The notes: generated from the letters alone by a model not told the origin. Positions 1 to 9,133 are shown, counted from the first letter of the stretch. The stretch is 64,000 nt of DNA from Planctomycetota bacterium (GCA_013112555.1 JABFGK010000001.1:2206581-2270580), one strand, 5' to 3'. Numbers and translations: made by a program.

Positions 1-188
1 TCACCGATGTCGTTGCCGCCGATATGGAGTTGATTGAGTTCGGCGACTGCCTGGGCAATGGCATCCGACACCTGATCTCTCGCTTGAGCATCAGAGTTGT
101 CACATCCGGAGACACCGGCCAGGAGGGCAGCGGCCAGTGTACAGGTCCCGGCCACAGTCGTCATGGAACGCTTGAAATGGCTTGACAT
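1..188 (-). CDS. Exported lipoprotein, N-terminal fragment (runs off the window)
   Basis: Read on the minus strand from an ATG at 186-188, the frame stays open to base 1, giving about 62 residues. It starts MSSHFKRSMTTVAG, followed by a hydrophobic stretch and a lipobox ending VSGC, with the lipidated cysteine near residue 29. The mature part begins with a charged, probably helical segment. The 3' end lies outside the window, so the function cannot be assigned. It is too short for a family call, but the lipoprotein signal is clear. Confidence 0.7.
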   Translation of the reverse strand, partial: MSSHFKRSMTTVAGTCTLAAALLAGVSGCDNSDAQARDQVSDAIAQAVAELNQLHIGGNDIG

Positions 189-450
189 CACATTCGACCT
201 CGACGGCTCATCAAATCAAAGTCACGCAGGATTCATCGTGCAGGGACAACCATGCCCTGACACAGCCGGCCCAGGGGGGTGCGTGACAAATACACGGGTA
301 CCGGCGGCGCACCATGCAGGTGTGCCACAACCGTGCCTGACACGCGCAGGCCGACGAAACCATAGTATGCAGGCCGAGGCTTCCGGGCAGGCTGCCGCAT
401 TGCGTGGGGGGCATGCCTCGCGAAACCGGGCCGTGGCCGGATCTTCGCTG

Positions 451-1977
451 CTAGCGATCCGGGTTTTCACTGCGCCCGGGATCACTCTCTGCCTGACCCG
501 CCTGGTCACCGGCATCGCCCTCAGGGGCCTCAGGCGGCTGCGTCTGGGCCTCCGCCACAGGCTTCGGATCCATCAGCCCGGGCGGAGTGAACTTCAGTGG
601 ATACCCATCCTGCAGTTGTGGCCGGTACAACAGTCTGATCCAGTTGATCGTGGTTTCGGCAGCCGGGTCAGTAATGGACTCGAAAACCGGCTTCCAATCG
701 GGCACCTCCGGGTGGGGCTGGACGGCTGTTTCGCGCGGCAGGCCCGCCTGCACAAGGAGGGACTTCTCGGGGTGCAGGTAGTCCAGAAGCGGCGTGTCAT
801 CTGAGGCCGTCGTTCGGACGAGGATCAGGTAGTTTGTGTAGACCACCGGGTCAGCGGTCGGCGGCTTGTTGTACAGAAACAGGCGGCCGCTCGACGATCG
901 GCTTCCGTGGCACTGATCCGAAGCACAGGAGTTGACGAGCCAGGTTCGGTGAATCTGATGGCGAAAGACATTCAGCGATTCCGGCTCACCGATGACACGA
1001 ACCATGGGGTAGAGTTCGCGCGCCCGCAATCGGAACATGATGTCGAGGATTTCCGAGGCCGGCTTCCGGTAAAATAGTCGCTTCTCTTCCGGCTGGGTCG
1101 GGATGAGCTCACTGCCCTCGTAGGACGTCAGCAGCATCTTGATGGCACTGTTTGGAATCTGCATGCTCGGCGGCTCGCGGAGGTTGATCTCGTAGACGCG
1201 AAGGACGTTCATTTCCTCCTTGTCGAGCAGATACGACCGCAGTTGCTGCTCCTCGGTCAGCACGCGTTTCCCATCGGGGTTCGGCTGGGCCGGGGTCGGC
1301 TGCTTCTCTGTGGGCTCACCGCCGTCTTTCGCTTCCCGCTCCTTCTGAAGTTGGAGTGCAGCCCGCGTCCGACCGAGCAAGGTGCGTGCCTTCTCGTGCC
1401 CGGGCTCATCTTCGATCAGCGCAAGCAACTCTGCCTCGGCCAGTTCATATTCAGCCCGCTCATAGACCCAGGTGCAGAGTTTGTAGCGACCGTCATAATC
1501 ATGGCGAGGGATCCGCTGGCGCATTTCCTTGAAGTACTCGACGAACGTTTTTTCCAGCGTGATCCGGACGACGTCGTAGGGGTCGAACGTGGTGTTGATT
1601 CCGACGATCCGCAGGATGACGGCTTCCCGATCACGCTGCACCAGCGTGCCGACAAACTCCTGGCCGTCCACTCGCTCGAGTCTCACTTCGTGGCCGATCA
1701 GTTCATCCGCTTTGCTCTTCTTCTTCTTGGGCTTGTCGTCAGGCGGCGGCGTCTTTCTCTCCTGCTCGGAACCGTCCTGAGTCATCGGATCCCAGGACAC
1801 GGTTGCGAGGTGGGCGACTGCCGTTGGCCTCAACAGTGCGCGCGGGGCCGTCATCGTCGCCCAGAGCAGCGTCGTCATGACTGCCAGTCCTGCCGTTGCA
1901 CTCATGAGCCCGTGCATGGAGGGTGGAATCCGGTCTGGGCGCACACGATCGCCCGATTGTCGTTGCCTGTCCGCCAT
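451..1977 (-). CDS. Membrane-anchored cytochrome-like protein with N-terminal beta module
   Basis: A protein of about 508 residues starting MADRQRQSGD. The frame is open further upstream, but that stretch contains the rho-independent terminator of the preceding gene (2114-2143), so the ATG at 1975-1977 is the likely start. A hydrophobic segment at about residues 25-45 is a signal anchor. A lysine-rich stretch follows, then a small beta-type module (about 90-145, containing VDGQEFVGTLVQRD) that also occurs in the two NfeD-like genes at 12587-15371. A TPR-like helical region (about 160-212) comes next. The C-terminal part resembles the monohaem cytochrome-like domains of planctomycetes: the sequence CASDQCHG at residues 351-358, then the pattern typical of these domains up to WIRLLYRP. 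The possible haem motif has four residues between the cysteines rather than the usual two. The function is unknown; an exported redox or structural role is inferred. Confidence 0.7.
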   Translation of the reverse strand: MADRQRQSGDRVRPDRIPPSMHGLMSATAGLAVMTTLLWATMTAPRALLRPTAVAHLATVSWDPMTQDGSEQERKTPPPDDKPKKKKSKADELIGHEVRLERVDGQEFVGTLVQRDREAVILRIVGINTTFDPYDVVRITLEKTFVEYFKEMRQRIPRHDYDGRYKLCTWVYERAEYELAEAELLALIEDEPGHEKARTLLGRTRAALQLQKEREAKDGGEPTEKQPTPAQPNPDGKRVLTEEQQLRSYLLDKEEMNVLRVYEINLREPPSMQIPNSAIKMLLTSYEGSELIPTQPEEKRLFYRKPASEILDIMFRLRARELYPMVRVIGEPESLNVFRHQIHRTWLVNSCASDQCHGSRSSSGRLFLYNKPPTADPVVYTNYLILVRTTASDDTPLLDYLHPEKSLLVQAGLPRETAVQPHPEVPDWKPVFESITDPAAETTINWIRLLYRPQLQDGYPLKFTPPGLMDPKPVAEAQTQPPEAPEGDAGDQAGQAESDPGRSENPDR

Positions 1978-2113
1978 GCGAATACCCTTTCGTTTCCGGC
2001 CGTGCCTCAGCCCCCCGGCCGGACGGTGTTTTCTCCCGCGCGTCTGCCCCAATGTGCGTTGGAGTAGTTTAGGGCTGTTTCGGGCCCCGTATAGCAGATC
2101 CGTTCGTGAGACG

Positions 2114-2143
2114 AAAAAAGCCCCCCGTGCATTCACGAGGGGC
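2114..2143 (-). terminator. Rho-independent terminator of the 2179-2886 gene
   Basis: On the minus strand there is a 10-bp stem (2134-2143 with 2120-2129, one mismatch), a 4-base loop and then six T. It lies 36 bases after the stop of the exported-protein gene and upstream of the next start at 1977, so it separates the two genes. Confidence 0.8.
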
Positions 2144-2178
2144 CATTTGGGATCATTGATGGTCGTTGGGGGTGGGTA

Positions 2179-2886
2179 TTACCCGGTGGATTCCGTTTGC
2201 TCGGCACGTGCCTGGAGCTGGGCATCCGGGCCGGCCACCTTCTTCTTATGGACTTCGATGACCGCGCGCGGCTCAGGAAGCTCCGTCGACTTGGCTGTGC
2301 AAGCGGGCCTGGATACCTCTGATTTCCGGACGATTCGAGCCGACTGGACGGCCCCGCTGCGGATCAGCCACTGCTGGCGAGCACGAACGATATCGCGGGG
2401 GGTCGTATCAGTGACCGGCGCCTTCTGGTTATACCGATAGATCGCGCCACCGCGAGTCACGGAATAGCAGCCGGAGACCTGTGCACCGTGATGGCGGGTC
2501 CAGGTGGTCCCGCTCGGCGTTGCGGCTTCGCCCTTGCGGATCACCCCCGCCCGACCGTAGTGCCTGAAGTGGCCCGAAGTGGTCGTGCTGCCATGCTTGC
2601 CGTGCATGCCATCGGTGCAATCGAGCGGTCCGTAGACGAGCCCACGGTTTCTCCACCCGCGCCGATCGACGATGATGAGGCTCCCGGAAGAGGTCTCACA
2701 CGCTGATTCAGCACAGTCGGCTGCCTCTGTGGGCGTGGCAGCGGTCTCAGATTCGGCCGGTGCCGGTGCTTGCTGTTGCACTTCGAGTGATTCGGCCGGT
2801 GGGGTTGCAGGCTGTTGAGCCATGGCAGCACCGCAGGCCAGGATGCTGCACGCACCCCATGCAGACAATGTACGCAGGATTGACAT
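2179..2886 (-). CDS. Exported protein of unknown function
   Basis: A protein of 235 residues with a clear signal peptide (MSILRTLSAWGACSILACG, cleavage expected after AMA). A Pro/Glu/Ala-rich linker follows (about residues 25-60). The remainder is rich in Gly, His, Arg and Tyr, with several cysteines (for example TDGMHGKHGSTTTSGH) and a basic C-terminal third. No family is recognised. The cysteines fit a disulphide-bonded secreted protein, but that is inference. It is transcribed alone: its own terminator lies downstream and a long gap lies upstream. Confidence 0.6.
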   Translation of the reverse strand: MSILRTLSAWGACSILACGAAMAQQPATPPAESLEVQQQAPAPAESETAATPTEAADCAESACETSSGSLIIVDRRGWRNRGLVYGPLDCTDGMHGKHGSTTTSGHFRHYGRAGVIRKGEAATPSGTTWTRHHGAQVSGCYSVTRGGAIYRYNQKAPVTDTTPRDIVRARQQWLIRSGAVQSARIVRKSEVSRPACTAKSTELPEPRAVIEVHKKKVAGPDAQLQARAEQTESTG

Positions 2887-3359
2887 AATCGCGTCACCTT
2901 TCTCCTGATTTCAAGTTGTCTGACGTCGTTTCCGGGACAGCCTGAGGCCGACCCCGAGAGACATCGCGAAGGAGCGCGGGTCACCGGCGGTCGCTTCCCT
3001 CCAACGACCGGCCGGTTTCCCGCTCTCTTATTCAGAGAGAGCAACTGCCGTGCCTTATCACCCCAAGCCCACTGCAGGCGTGCGGGAGGTTGTCACCACA
3101 TGACGGCCTGTACTAAGTGTGGCAGATTCGCCACATCGGAATGTTGCACGAATGCAACACCAGACGACTGAAAGCGTCCAACAGCACACAAATGCAGTGA
3201 TAGTAAAGAATTACGGCATAGAGGCTGAAATGCAAGCAAAAAGATGACAGAAAAGTGCTGAGTGTGTGATGAGCACAAGTCTCAGCATGTACAATGTGTA
3301 AACATGTCTTGGAATTCAAACTATCGGAAGATGCGAACGGCGTGAAAGGCAGTCCATTC
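2887..3359. other. Intergenic region between divergent genes, with one hairpin
   Basis: This stretch must hold the promoters for the exported protein (minus strand) and the FG-GAP gene (plus strand). It is more AT-rich than its surroundings from about 3100 on. A perfect 7-bp palindrome with a 4-base loop lies at 3142-3159 (TGTTGCA CGAA TGCAACA). This could be an operator or RNA hairpin, but there is no further evidence. No convincing small gene was seen. Confidence 0.4.
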
Positions 3360-3579
3360 ATGAGAAGGGAGTTGCTCGTTCAAGGCTGTGATTTGGCATC
3401 TGTTGGCCTGATTATGCTGGTATTTGCCATCAATTCTGCATCTGCGCTGGCTCAATCTGTTGATTGCGCGCACTTTCTCAGTCCGATAGATACGAATCAA
3501 AACGCTGACACCTTCGCTTCGAGTCTATCAAAGATCGGAGACATTGACGGTGACGGCCTTGACGACTTCATCATTGGCA

Positions 3580-3588
3580 ATCCGACAC
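3580..3588. repeat. 9-bp target-site duplication, left copy (IS copy 1)
   Basis: The sequence ATCCGACAC directly precedes the GGG end of IS copy 1 and is repeated at 5034-5042. Fusing at one copy restores the FG-GAP reading frame. Confidence 0.9.
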
Positions 3589-5033
3589 GGGTTATTGTCA
3601 AGAGTTGTGTATCGAGTGTGCATGAATGACATGATCAATCAGGCGGCGACCTCCGTGGGTTTGATTCCGTCGGCGAACACGACGCCGGCGATCACATCGG
3701 GGATGAGGGCGGGACCGTTCAACGCCCGCCAGCGGCTTCGAGGCGCTCTGCATCAACTTGAACACCATCGTCAGGCACGCCCGACGGCTCCCGTTGCCCT
3801 TCGTGCGTCGGTGTCTCAGCCGCACGGTCGCGAACACGCTCTCGATCGGGTTCGTCGTGCGAAGGTGGATCCAGTGCTCAGCCGGGAAGTCGTAGAATGT
3901 TAATAACTGATCGCGATCCTTCGCCAGGCAGGCCGTCGCCTTCGGGTACTTCGCTTCGTAGGTCGACAGGAACAGGTCGAACGCCTGCTCCGCCTCCCGC
4001 TTCGTCGCGGCCATGTAAATCTCGTGCAGCATCCGCTTGGCCTGCGGCTGCACCCGTTTGGGAAGGCAGTCCAGCACGTTGGCCGTCTTGTGCACCCAGC
4101 AGCTGCTGGCTGCGCGTCGTACCGAACACCTGCGGCAACGCCTTCCAGAAGCCCAGGGCCCCGTCGCCGGTCGCCAGTTTCGGGTCGATCTCCAGCCCGC
4201 GCGACTTCAGATCCAGCAACAGCGTCTTCCATGACTGTTCACTCTCGCGATAGCCGTCGGTCACCGCAATCAGTTCCTTCTTCCCTTCCGGCGTGGCTCC
4301 CATCAGCACGAGTATGCACTGCCGATCTTCCTCCAGCCGGATATTAAAATGCACGCCGTCGGCCAGACGTACACATACTGTTTGTCAGTCAATGAGCCGC
4401 TTCGACCACGTGTGATGTTCCTCCTGCCACGACTCGAGCAGGCGGGTGATGGTGGCCGCCGACAGGCCGGCCGCCTGCGATCCGACCAGAGCCTGCAACG
4501 CTTCACCGAAGTCGCCGGTGGAGATCCCCTTCAGATACAGCCAGGGGATGAGTTCCTCGATCGCCTTGCTCTTGCGCAGGTAAGGAGGCAGGATCGCCGA
4601 GGTAAACTGCTCGGCCTGGCCCGCCGGTCGGCGATCCCGCACCCGCGGCTGTCTGACCGTCATCGGCCCGACCTGGGTCACGAGCGTGCGTTCCGGCAGA
4701 TGGCCGTTGCGGACCACGTGCCGGTGGCCGGTCCGTTCGTCGACCAGATGAGCACGGGCCTCGATCCAGGTCGCCACCTCGGCCTCGACGGCCTCGGCCA
4801 GCAGCCGCTGAGCCCCCTGACGCAGAATGTCGCCCAGCACATCGCGACAGCCGGAGGGGGCGGCAGTGCCGGTGGTCATTGGAAATGGCAGTGAGTCGGT
4901 CATAGTCTCTGTCATGGTGGTGTACTCCTGGCCCGCGTGGGCCGCTGGGGGGTTTGCAGCAGCAACTACAACAAACCCAGAGTACGCCGCCTTTTTCATT
5001 CACGCCTCCATCCACAACTTTTGGTTATATCCC
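3589..5033 (-). mobile_element. IS256-family insertion sequence, copy 1
   Basis: The element is 1,445 bp and transcribed on the minus strand. Its ends are imperfect inverted repeats of about 30 bp: GGGTTATTGTCAAGAGTTGTG at 3589 and, read inwards from 5033, GGGATATAACCAAAAGTTGTG. It is flanked by the 9-bp duplication ATCCGACAC, within the 8-9 bp usual for IS256-type elements. From 3589 to about 4771 it is identical to copy 2 except for three one-base insertions. From about 4772 to the end at 5033 many substitutions and small indels separate the copies, so the element is mosaic. Confidence 0.92.
3639..4915 (-). pseudogene. IS256-family transposase, inactivated by several frameshifts (copy 1)
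   Basis: It begins MTETMTDSLPFPMTTG at 4915, with AGGAG a few bases upstream. Recognisable Mutator/IS256 parts include HRHVVRNGHLPER, PYLRKSKAIEELIPWLYLKG, the first DDE aspartate region DGVHFNIR, the second aspartate in GDGALGFWKAL, and the glutamate in NPIESVFATVRLRH. Compared with copy 2 it has an extra base at three places (about 3734, 4114 and 4397), each changing AGCGCT into AGCNGCT. It also shares with copy 2 the loss of one G just before the first catalytic Asp. The frame ends in TGA soon after WSKRLID. No functional product is expected. Confidence 0.88.
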
Positions 5034-5042
5034 ATCCGACAC
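5034..5042. repeat. 9-bp target-site duplication, right copy (IS copy 1)
   Basis: ATCCGACAC again, directly after the inner GGG-ended terminus of IS copy 1. Confidence 0.9.
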
Positions 5043-5658
5043 CGTTGCCCCCTCCAAACTATGAAGCCTCTGCTGCTGCATATCGATCCTCAGATGGCTT
5101 CTTCGTCATCCAGTCGTTTTATTACACAGAGCCATATTCATGGCGTACGGCCTTTGGTTCAGAGGTGGATGGTGTGGGAGATGTTGACGGCGACGGAGTA
5201 CCGGACTATTCACTCGGCGACAGCTCAGGTGGTGGTGGGGCATTCGAGTATGGAGAAGTCCAGGTATTCTCTGGTGTGACCGGAGGCCAGCTCGGTGCTA
5301 CCTTGCTGGGACCTGAACCATTGTCACAGTTTGGACACTATGTAAGTGGACTTGGTGGAGACCTTAATCATGATGGCAGGGATGAGCTCCTGGTGACTGC
5401 CCCGGATGCATCCCTTGCTCATAATGTCTTCATTTACTCGTATGCGCTCGGGAATTAGACACTGCAACATTCGTGGGATGCTACTGGCGAATATGCGGCA
5501 CCAGCAGGAGACTGCAATGGCGATGGGTATCCTGAAGTATTGATAACGGCACCCGGCGATCGAGTCAATGTCTGGACATATACTCCTAAGCAAGGATGGG
5601 CCATCCTTTACTCTACTGAAGCTCAAGGATTCCCGTTGGGTGGCATAGGAGATGTCGA

Positions 5659-5667
5659 TAGGGATGG
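5659..5667. repeat. 9-bp target-site duplication, left copy (IS copy 2)
   Basis: TAGGGATGG immediately before the GGG end of IS copy 2; repeated at 7103-7111. One copy restores a calcium-loop motif (DVDRDGFDD) of the FG-GAP gene. Confidence 0.9.
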
Positions 5668-7102
5668 GGGCTATAACCAAAAGTTGTGGATGAAGGCGTG
5701 AATGAAAAAGGCGGCGTACTCTGGGTTTGCAGATGTAGACCCCCAACGGCCCACGCGGGCCAGGAGTACACCACCATGACAGAGACTATGACCGGCTCAC
5801 TGCCATTTCCAATGACCACCGGCAGCATGACCGACCACACCACCGCTGGCGACGTGCTGGGCGACATTCTGCGTCAGGGGGCCCAGCGGCTGCTGGCTGA
5901 GGCCGTCGAGGCCGAGGTGGCAGCCTGGATCGAGGCCCGTGCTCATCTGGTCGACGAACGGACCGGCCACCGGCACGTGGTCCGCAACGGCCATCTGCCG
6001 GAACGCACGCTCGTGACCCAGGTCGGGCCGATGACGGTCAGACAGCCGCGGGTGCGGGATCGCCGACCGGCGGGCCAGGCCGAGCAGTTTACCTCGGCGA
6101 TCCTGCCTCCTTACCTGCGCAAGAGCAAGGCGATCGAGGAACTCATCCCCTGGCTGTATCTGAAGGGGATCTCCACCGGCGACTTCGGTGAAGCGTTGCA
6201 GGCTCTGGTCGGATCGCAGGCGGCCGGCCTGTCGGCGGCCACCATCACCCGCCTGCTCGAGTCGTGGCAGGAGGAACATCACACGTGGTCGAAGCGCTCA
6301 TTGACTGACAAACAGTATGTGTACGTCTGGCCGACGGCGTGCATTTTAATATCCGGCTGGAGGAAGATCGGCAGTGCATACTCGTGCTGATGGGAGCCAC
6401 GCCGGAAGGGAAGAAGGAACTGATTGCGGTGACCGACGGCTATCGCGAGAGTGAACAGTCATGGAAGACGCTGTTGCTGGATCTGAAGTCGCGCGGGCTG
6501 GAGATCGACCCGAAACTGGCGACCGGCGACGGGGCCCTGGGCTTCTGGAAGGCGTTGCCGCAGGTGTTCGGTACGACGCGCAGCCAGCGCTGCTGGGTGC
6601 ACAAGACGGCCAACGTGCTGGACTGCCTTCCCAAACGGGTGCAGCCGCAGGCCAAGCGGATGCTGCACGAGATTTACATGGCCGCGACGAAGCGGGAGGC
6701 GGAGCAGGCGTTCGACCTGTTCCTGTCGACCTACGAAGCGAAGTACCCGAAGGCGACGGCCTGCCTGGCGAAGGATCGCGATCAGTTATTAACATTCTAC
6801 GACTTCCCGGCTGAGCACTGGATCCACCTTCGCACGACGAACCCGATCGAGAGCGTGTTCGCGACCGTGCGGCTGAGACACCGACGCACGAAGGGCAACG
6901 GGAGCCGTCGGGCGTGCCTGACGATGGTGTTCAAGTTGATGCAGAGCGCCTCGAAGCGCTGGCGGGCGTTGAACGGTCCCGCCCTCATCCCCGATGTGAT
7001 CGCCGGCGTCGTGTTCGCCGACGGAATCAAACCCACGGAGGTCGCCGCCTGATTGATCATGTCATTCATGCACACTCGATACACAACTCTTGACAATAAC
7101 CC
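5668..7102 (+). mobile_element. IS256-family insertion sequence, copy 2
   Basis: The element is 1,435 bp, in the orientation opposite to copy 1. Its termini are GGGCTATAACCAAAAGTTGTG at 5668 and, read inwards from 7102, GGGTTATTGTCAAGAGTTGTG. It has its own 9-bp target duplication (TAGGGATGG), so it inserted independently of copy 1. The two copies flank a 625-bp piece of the host gene but do not form a composite transposon, because each has a private duplication. Confidence 0.92.
5776..7052 (+). pseudogene. IS256-family transposase with one frame break (copy 2)
   Basis: It starts MTETMTGSLPFPMTTG at 5776 behind AGGAG. The frame runs to VYVW at about 6331, then leaves the conserved frame and ends at 6390. 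The conserved continuation ADGVHFNIRLEEDR is one frame back and runs to 7052. Restoring one G (TGG|GCC) gives a protein of about 425 residues, normal for IS256. All three acidic DDE residues are then present (DGVHF, GDGALGF, NPIESVF), as are RCWVHKTANVL and SKRWRAL. Copy 1 has the same missing G, so the defect is older than the duplication, or the element is recoded at this point. No classical slippery heptamer was seen in the overlap. Confidence 0.85.
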
Positions 7103-7111
7103 TAGGGATGG
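7103..7111. repeat. 9-bp target-site duplication, right copy (IS copy 2)
   Basis: TAGGGATGG directly after the end of IS copy 2. Confidence 0.9.
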
Positions 7112-7836
7112 GTTTGACGATTTCTGCGCCTACTCACTTGGAACGCAACAATTCGAGGTCACTACGGGTCGTACAGGACTTTCATTGACAGGACTCGGAC
7201 CGGCAGGGCCATTCTCCGGATCGCTCAACTTCGATGGAGATTGCTTTGCTGGGGTAGTGGTTGCTAACAGAATCAATGACATCTCGGCCGCTCGTGTTTA
7301 TAGTTTTGATGGTGCTGATACAGAGCAATTCATACTCGAGGACGAATTGTTTTGCTCAGGACTTGGTCCGAGTCCGGAGAATGATCCTCAGTCCGACATC
7401 TACAGGCGCGGCGGTTGCTAATGTCGGGGACATCGACGACGATCAAGTTCATGATATTCTCTACGGCAGCCCGGGAAGTGCATGTGCATACACATGTACT
7501 GCTCAGATTGGGGAGACGTGGTGCATGAACCTCGAAGTCTCTCCGCTCTATTCAGGACAGACGGGAACGTTTACAGTAACGTACGGGCAGCCTAACTCAC
7601 TGACATTTTTGGCCTATTCACTGCAAGGCCCATCGCCTCAAACCTACGTTCCAGGCATGGATGTGTACGTGGACCTGGTTCAGCCTACACAAGCAGGATT
7701 CGCGAAGCAGACAAATGGTCAAGGCAAAGTCTCCTGGGGCCTGCAGATCGCGCAGCAAGCTCATGGACGTCGCTTTTGGTGCCAAGCCGCACAGCACCAG
7801 CGAAAGAGCCGTGTCGTGAGCCGCCTGGTTTTCTGA

Positions 7837-8189
7837 TCACAGAGGCTGAATGACAGGATCTACGACGAAAAGTGACTTGCTGGACCTAAGCCTGCAGTCG
7901 ATAGTAGTGCACGGCAGCAAGTTACAAAGAACCATTACGATCATACATGCGCAGAGTAGGCTGCATTGTTGCGCTGTCTTCGTTGGCAGAGGCAACCGGA
8001 CCGATATACTTCTCGTATAGCCTCACGATTATTGGGTGGACCGCAGGGATATGCAGAAGCCACAAGTTTGTTGGAACGTGGTTGATTACAGAAGCCACCT
8101 GCGGTCGGATACACTAGAAACGGCTCCGTACCTAGGACACTTTTCGGCACGATATGCCGTAGCACAGAAGTCAAGTAAAGATACCTGAA
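7837..8189. other. Intergenic region without a recognised gene
   Basis: This lies between the end of the FG-GAP pseudogene and the prepilin gene. It contains a short direct repeat (CAGAAGCCAC at about 8052 and 8090). No terminator, RNA or coding signal was recognised. The promoter for the prepilin gene should lie here. Confidence 0.4.
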
Positions 8190-9050
8190 ATGAAAAATGA
8201 ATACATAAAATTTGCTGACACACGTCGCGCGTTCACACTGATCGAACTGCTGGTCGTCATTTCGATCATTGCCCTGCTGATTGCCATTTTGCTGCCGGCT
8301 CTGACGCGCGCTCGTCAGGCAGCCCGGACCGGGATGTGCATGAGCCAGGGGCATCAACTCGCTGTGGCCAACGAGCAATATGCATCGGACAACGACGACA
8401 TGATGCCGATTCAGTTGCCGCAACGGGGAGCCAGCAGCTACACCCACGGCGGGCGGACGCCGATTAACGGCGGCGTGAGCACGTCCTGGGCCCCGCTTTG
8501 CTGGAATCGGCCTCTCAACAGCTATGCCCATCCTGAGTTACCGCTGGGCAAGGGAGAGAGCCTCGACACGCTGAAAGACCCGAATCAGTACAACTTTCCC
8601 ATCTTCCAGTGCCCAAGCGACAGCACCTACAGTTACCAGCTGGGGCAGGATGACGATGGGAATCCCGGCACCGCGATGAGCAACTATCACGCCATCGGGA
8701 CGAGTTATACGTTCAATCTCACCTGGGGTGATTTTCGCGGCGAGTACACCGAGATTTTTGATGCGATCCATGTAGAAGTCGGAGGCGATGAAGGCGACAA
8801 AGCAATGTCACGCGCCAACAAACTGTTTGCGAAGGCACGATTGGAGATGCCGAGCCAGTTTGTCGCGTTTTTTGACGACCCGGCCGACTATGCGTTCTGG
8901 TATCGGATCTCGCCGAAACTCACACACCACGGAACTCGGGACCGGCATACGTTTATTTACCTCGACGGGCACACGATTCAGGCCGAAACAGACGTTGATG
9001 ATGTCTTCAACTCGAAGTACATGCTTGTATTCCCATCCTTGATGAAGTGA
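8190..9050 (+). CDS. Type IV prepilin-like exported protein
   Basis: A protein of 286 residues. After a short basic leader ([14 protein letters not shown]) it has the class III signal [16 protein letters not shown], with Glu at mature position 5, so a prepilin peptidase should cleave before Phe and methylate it. The rest is a globular domain of the sort following this N-terminus in planctomycetes (H-X9-DG / DUF1559-like paralogues). It has few cysteines and a late motif [15 protein letters not shown] resembling the conserved 'F.DGHV' region of that group. It is probably a surface or pseudopilin-type structural protein; many paralogues are typical in this phylum. It stands alone, followed by its own terminator. 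Confidence 0.8.
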   Translation: MKNEYIKFADTRRAFTLIELLVVISIIALLIAILLPALTRARQAARTGMCMSQGHQLAVANEQYASDNDDMMPIQLPQRGASSYTHGGRTPINGGVSTSWAPLCWNRPLNSYAHPELPLGKGESLDTLKDPNQYNFPIFQCPSDSTYSYQLGQDDDGNPGTAMSNYHAIGTSYTFNLTWGDFRGEYTEIFDAIHVEVGGDEGDKAMSRANKLFAKARLEMPSQFVAFFDDPADYAFWYRISPKLTHHGTRDRHTFIYLDGHTIQAETDVDDVFNSKYMLVFPSLMK

Positions 9051-9089
9051 TGGCGTTCGCGTCATGCTCCCAGTGATTGCAACACACAT

Positions 9090-9121
9090 ACCCCCGCGCT
9101 TCATGTGCGTGGGGTTTTTTT
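9090..9121 (+). terminator. Rho-independent terminator after the prepilin gene
   Basis: Stem ACCCC-CGC / GCG-T-GGGGT with a one-base bulge, then seven T (9115-9121), about 40 bases after the stop. It lies between two convergent genes. Confidence 0.8.
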
Positions 9122-9133
9122 GTGCGCCGACTC

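Larger units (their letters stand above)
3360..7836 (+). pseudogene. Secreted FG-GAP repeat protein, broken by two IS elements, a stop and a frameshift
   Basis: The start at 3360 gives a signal peptide (MRRELLVQG... ending SASALA). FG-GAP/calcium-loop motifs follow: DIDGDGLDD before the first insertion, DVDGDGVPD and DLNHDGRDE between the insertions, DCNGDGYPE further on, and DIDDDQVHD near the end. Removing IS copy 1 (3589-5033) and one target duplication joins the frame perfectly at ...IIGNPT|PLPPP. Removing copy 2 (5668-7102) joins ...DVDRDG|FDDFC. An in-frame TAG stands at 5456-5458, after which the same frame goes on with good motifs. A +1 shift near 7390-7420 is needed to reach the C-terminal domain (about 7500-7836). 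That domain resembles the end of the SBBP protein at 33991-35688: both finish with a QAAQ-containing strand. Base composition is less GC-rich than the neighbours. FG-GAP proteins are usually extracellular beta-propellers; this copy can no longer be made. Confidence 0.85.

Noticed and set aside
1978..2136. Longer N-terminus for the cytochrome-like gene
   Set aside because: The upstream extension contains the rho-independent terminator of the preceding gene and has no ribosome site; the ATG at 1977 is followed by a plausible anchor segment.
6308..6390. Programmed -1 frameshift as in IS3-type elements
   Set aside because: No X XXY YYZ heptamer or adjacent stem was found, and IS256 transposases are normally made from a single frame; a base loss explains the data better.
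3589..7102. Composite transposon formed by two inverted IS copies
   Set aside because: Each copy has its own different 9-bp target duplication and the DNA between them is host gene sequence in frame with the flanks, so these are two separate insertions.
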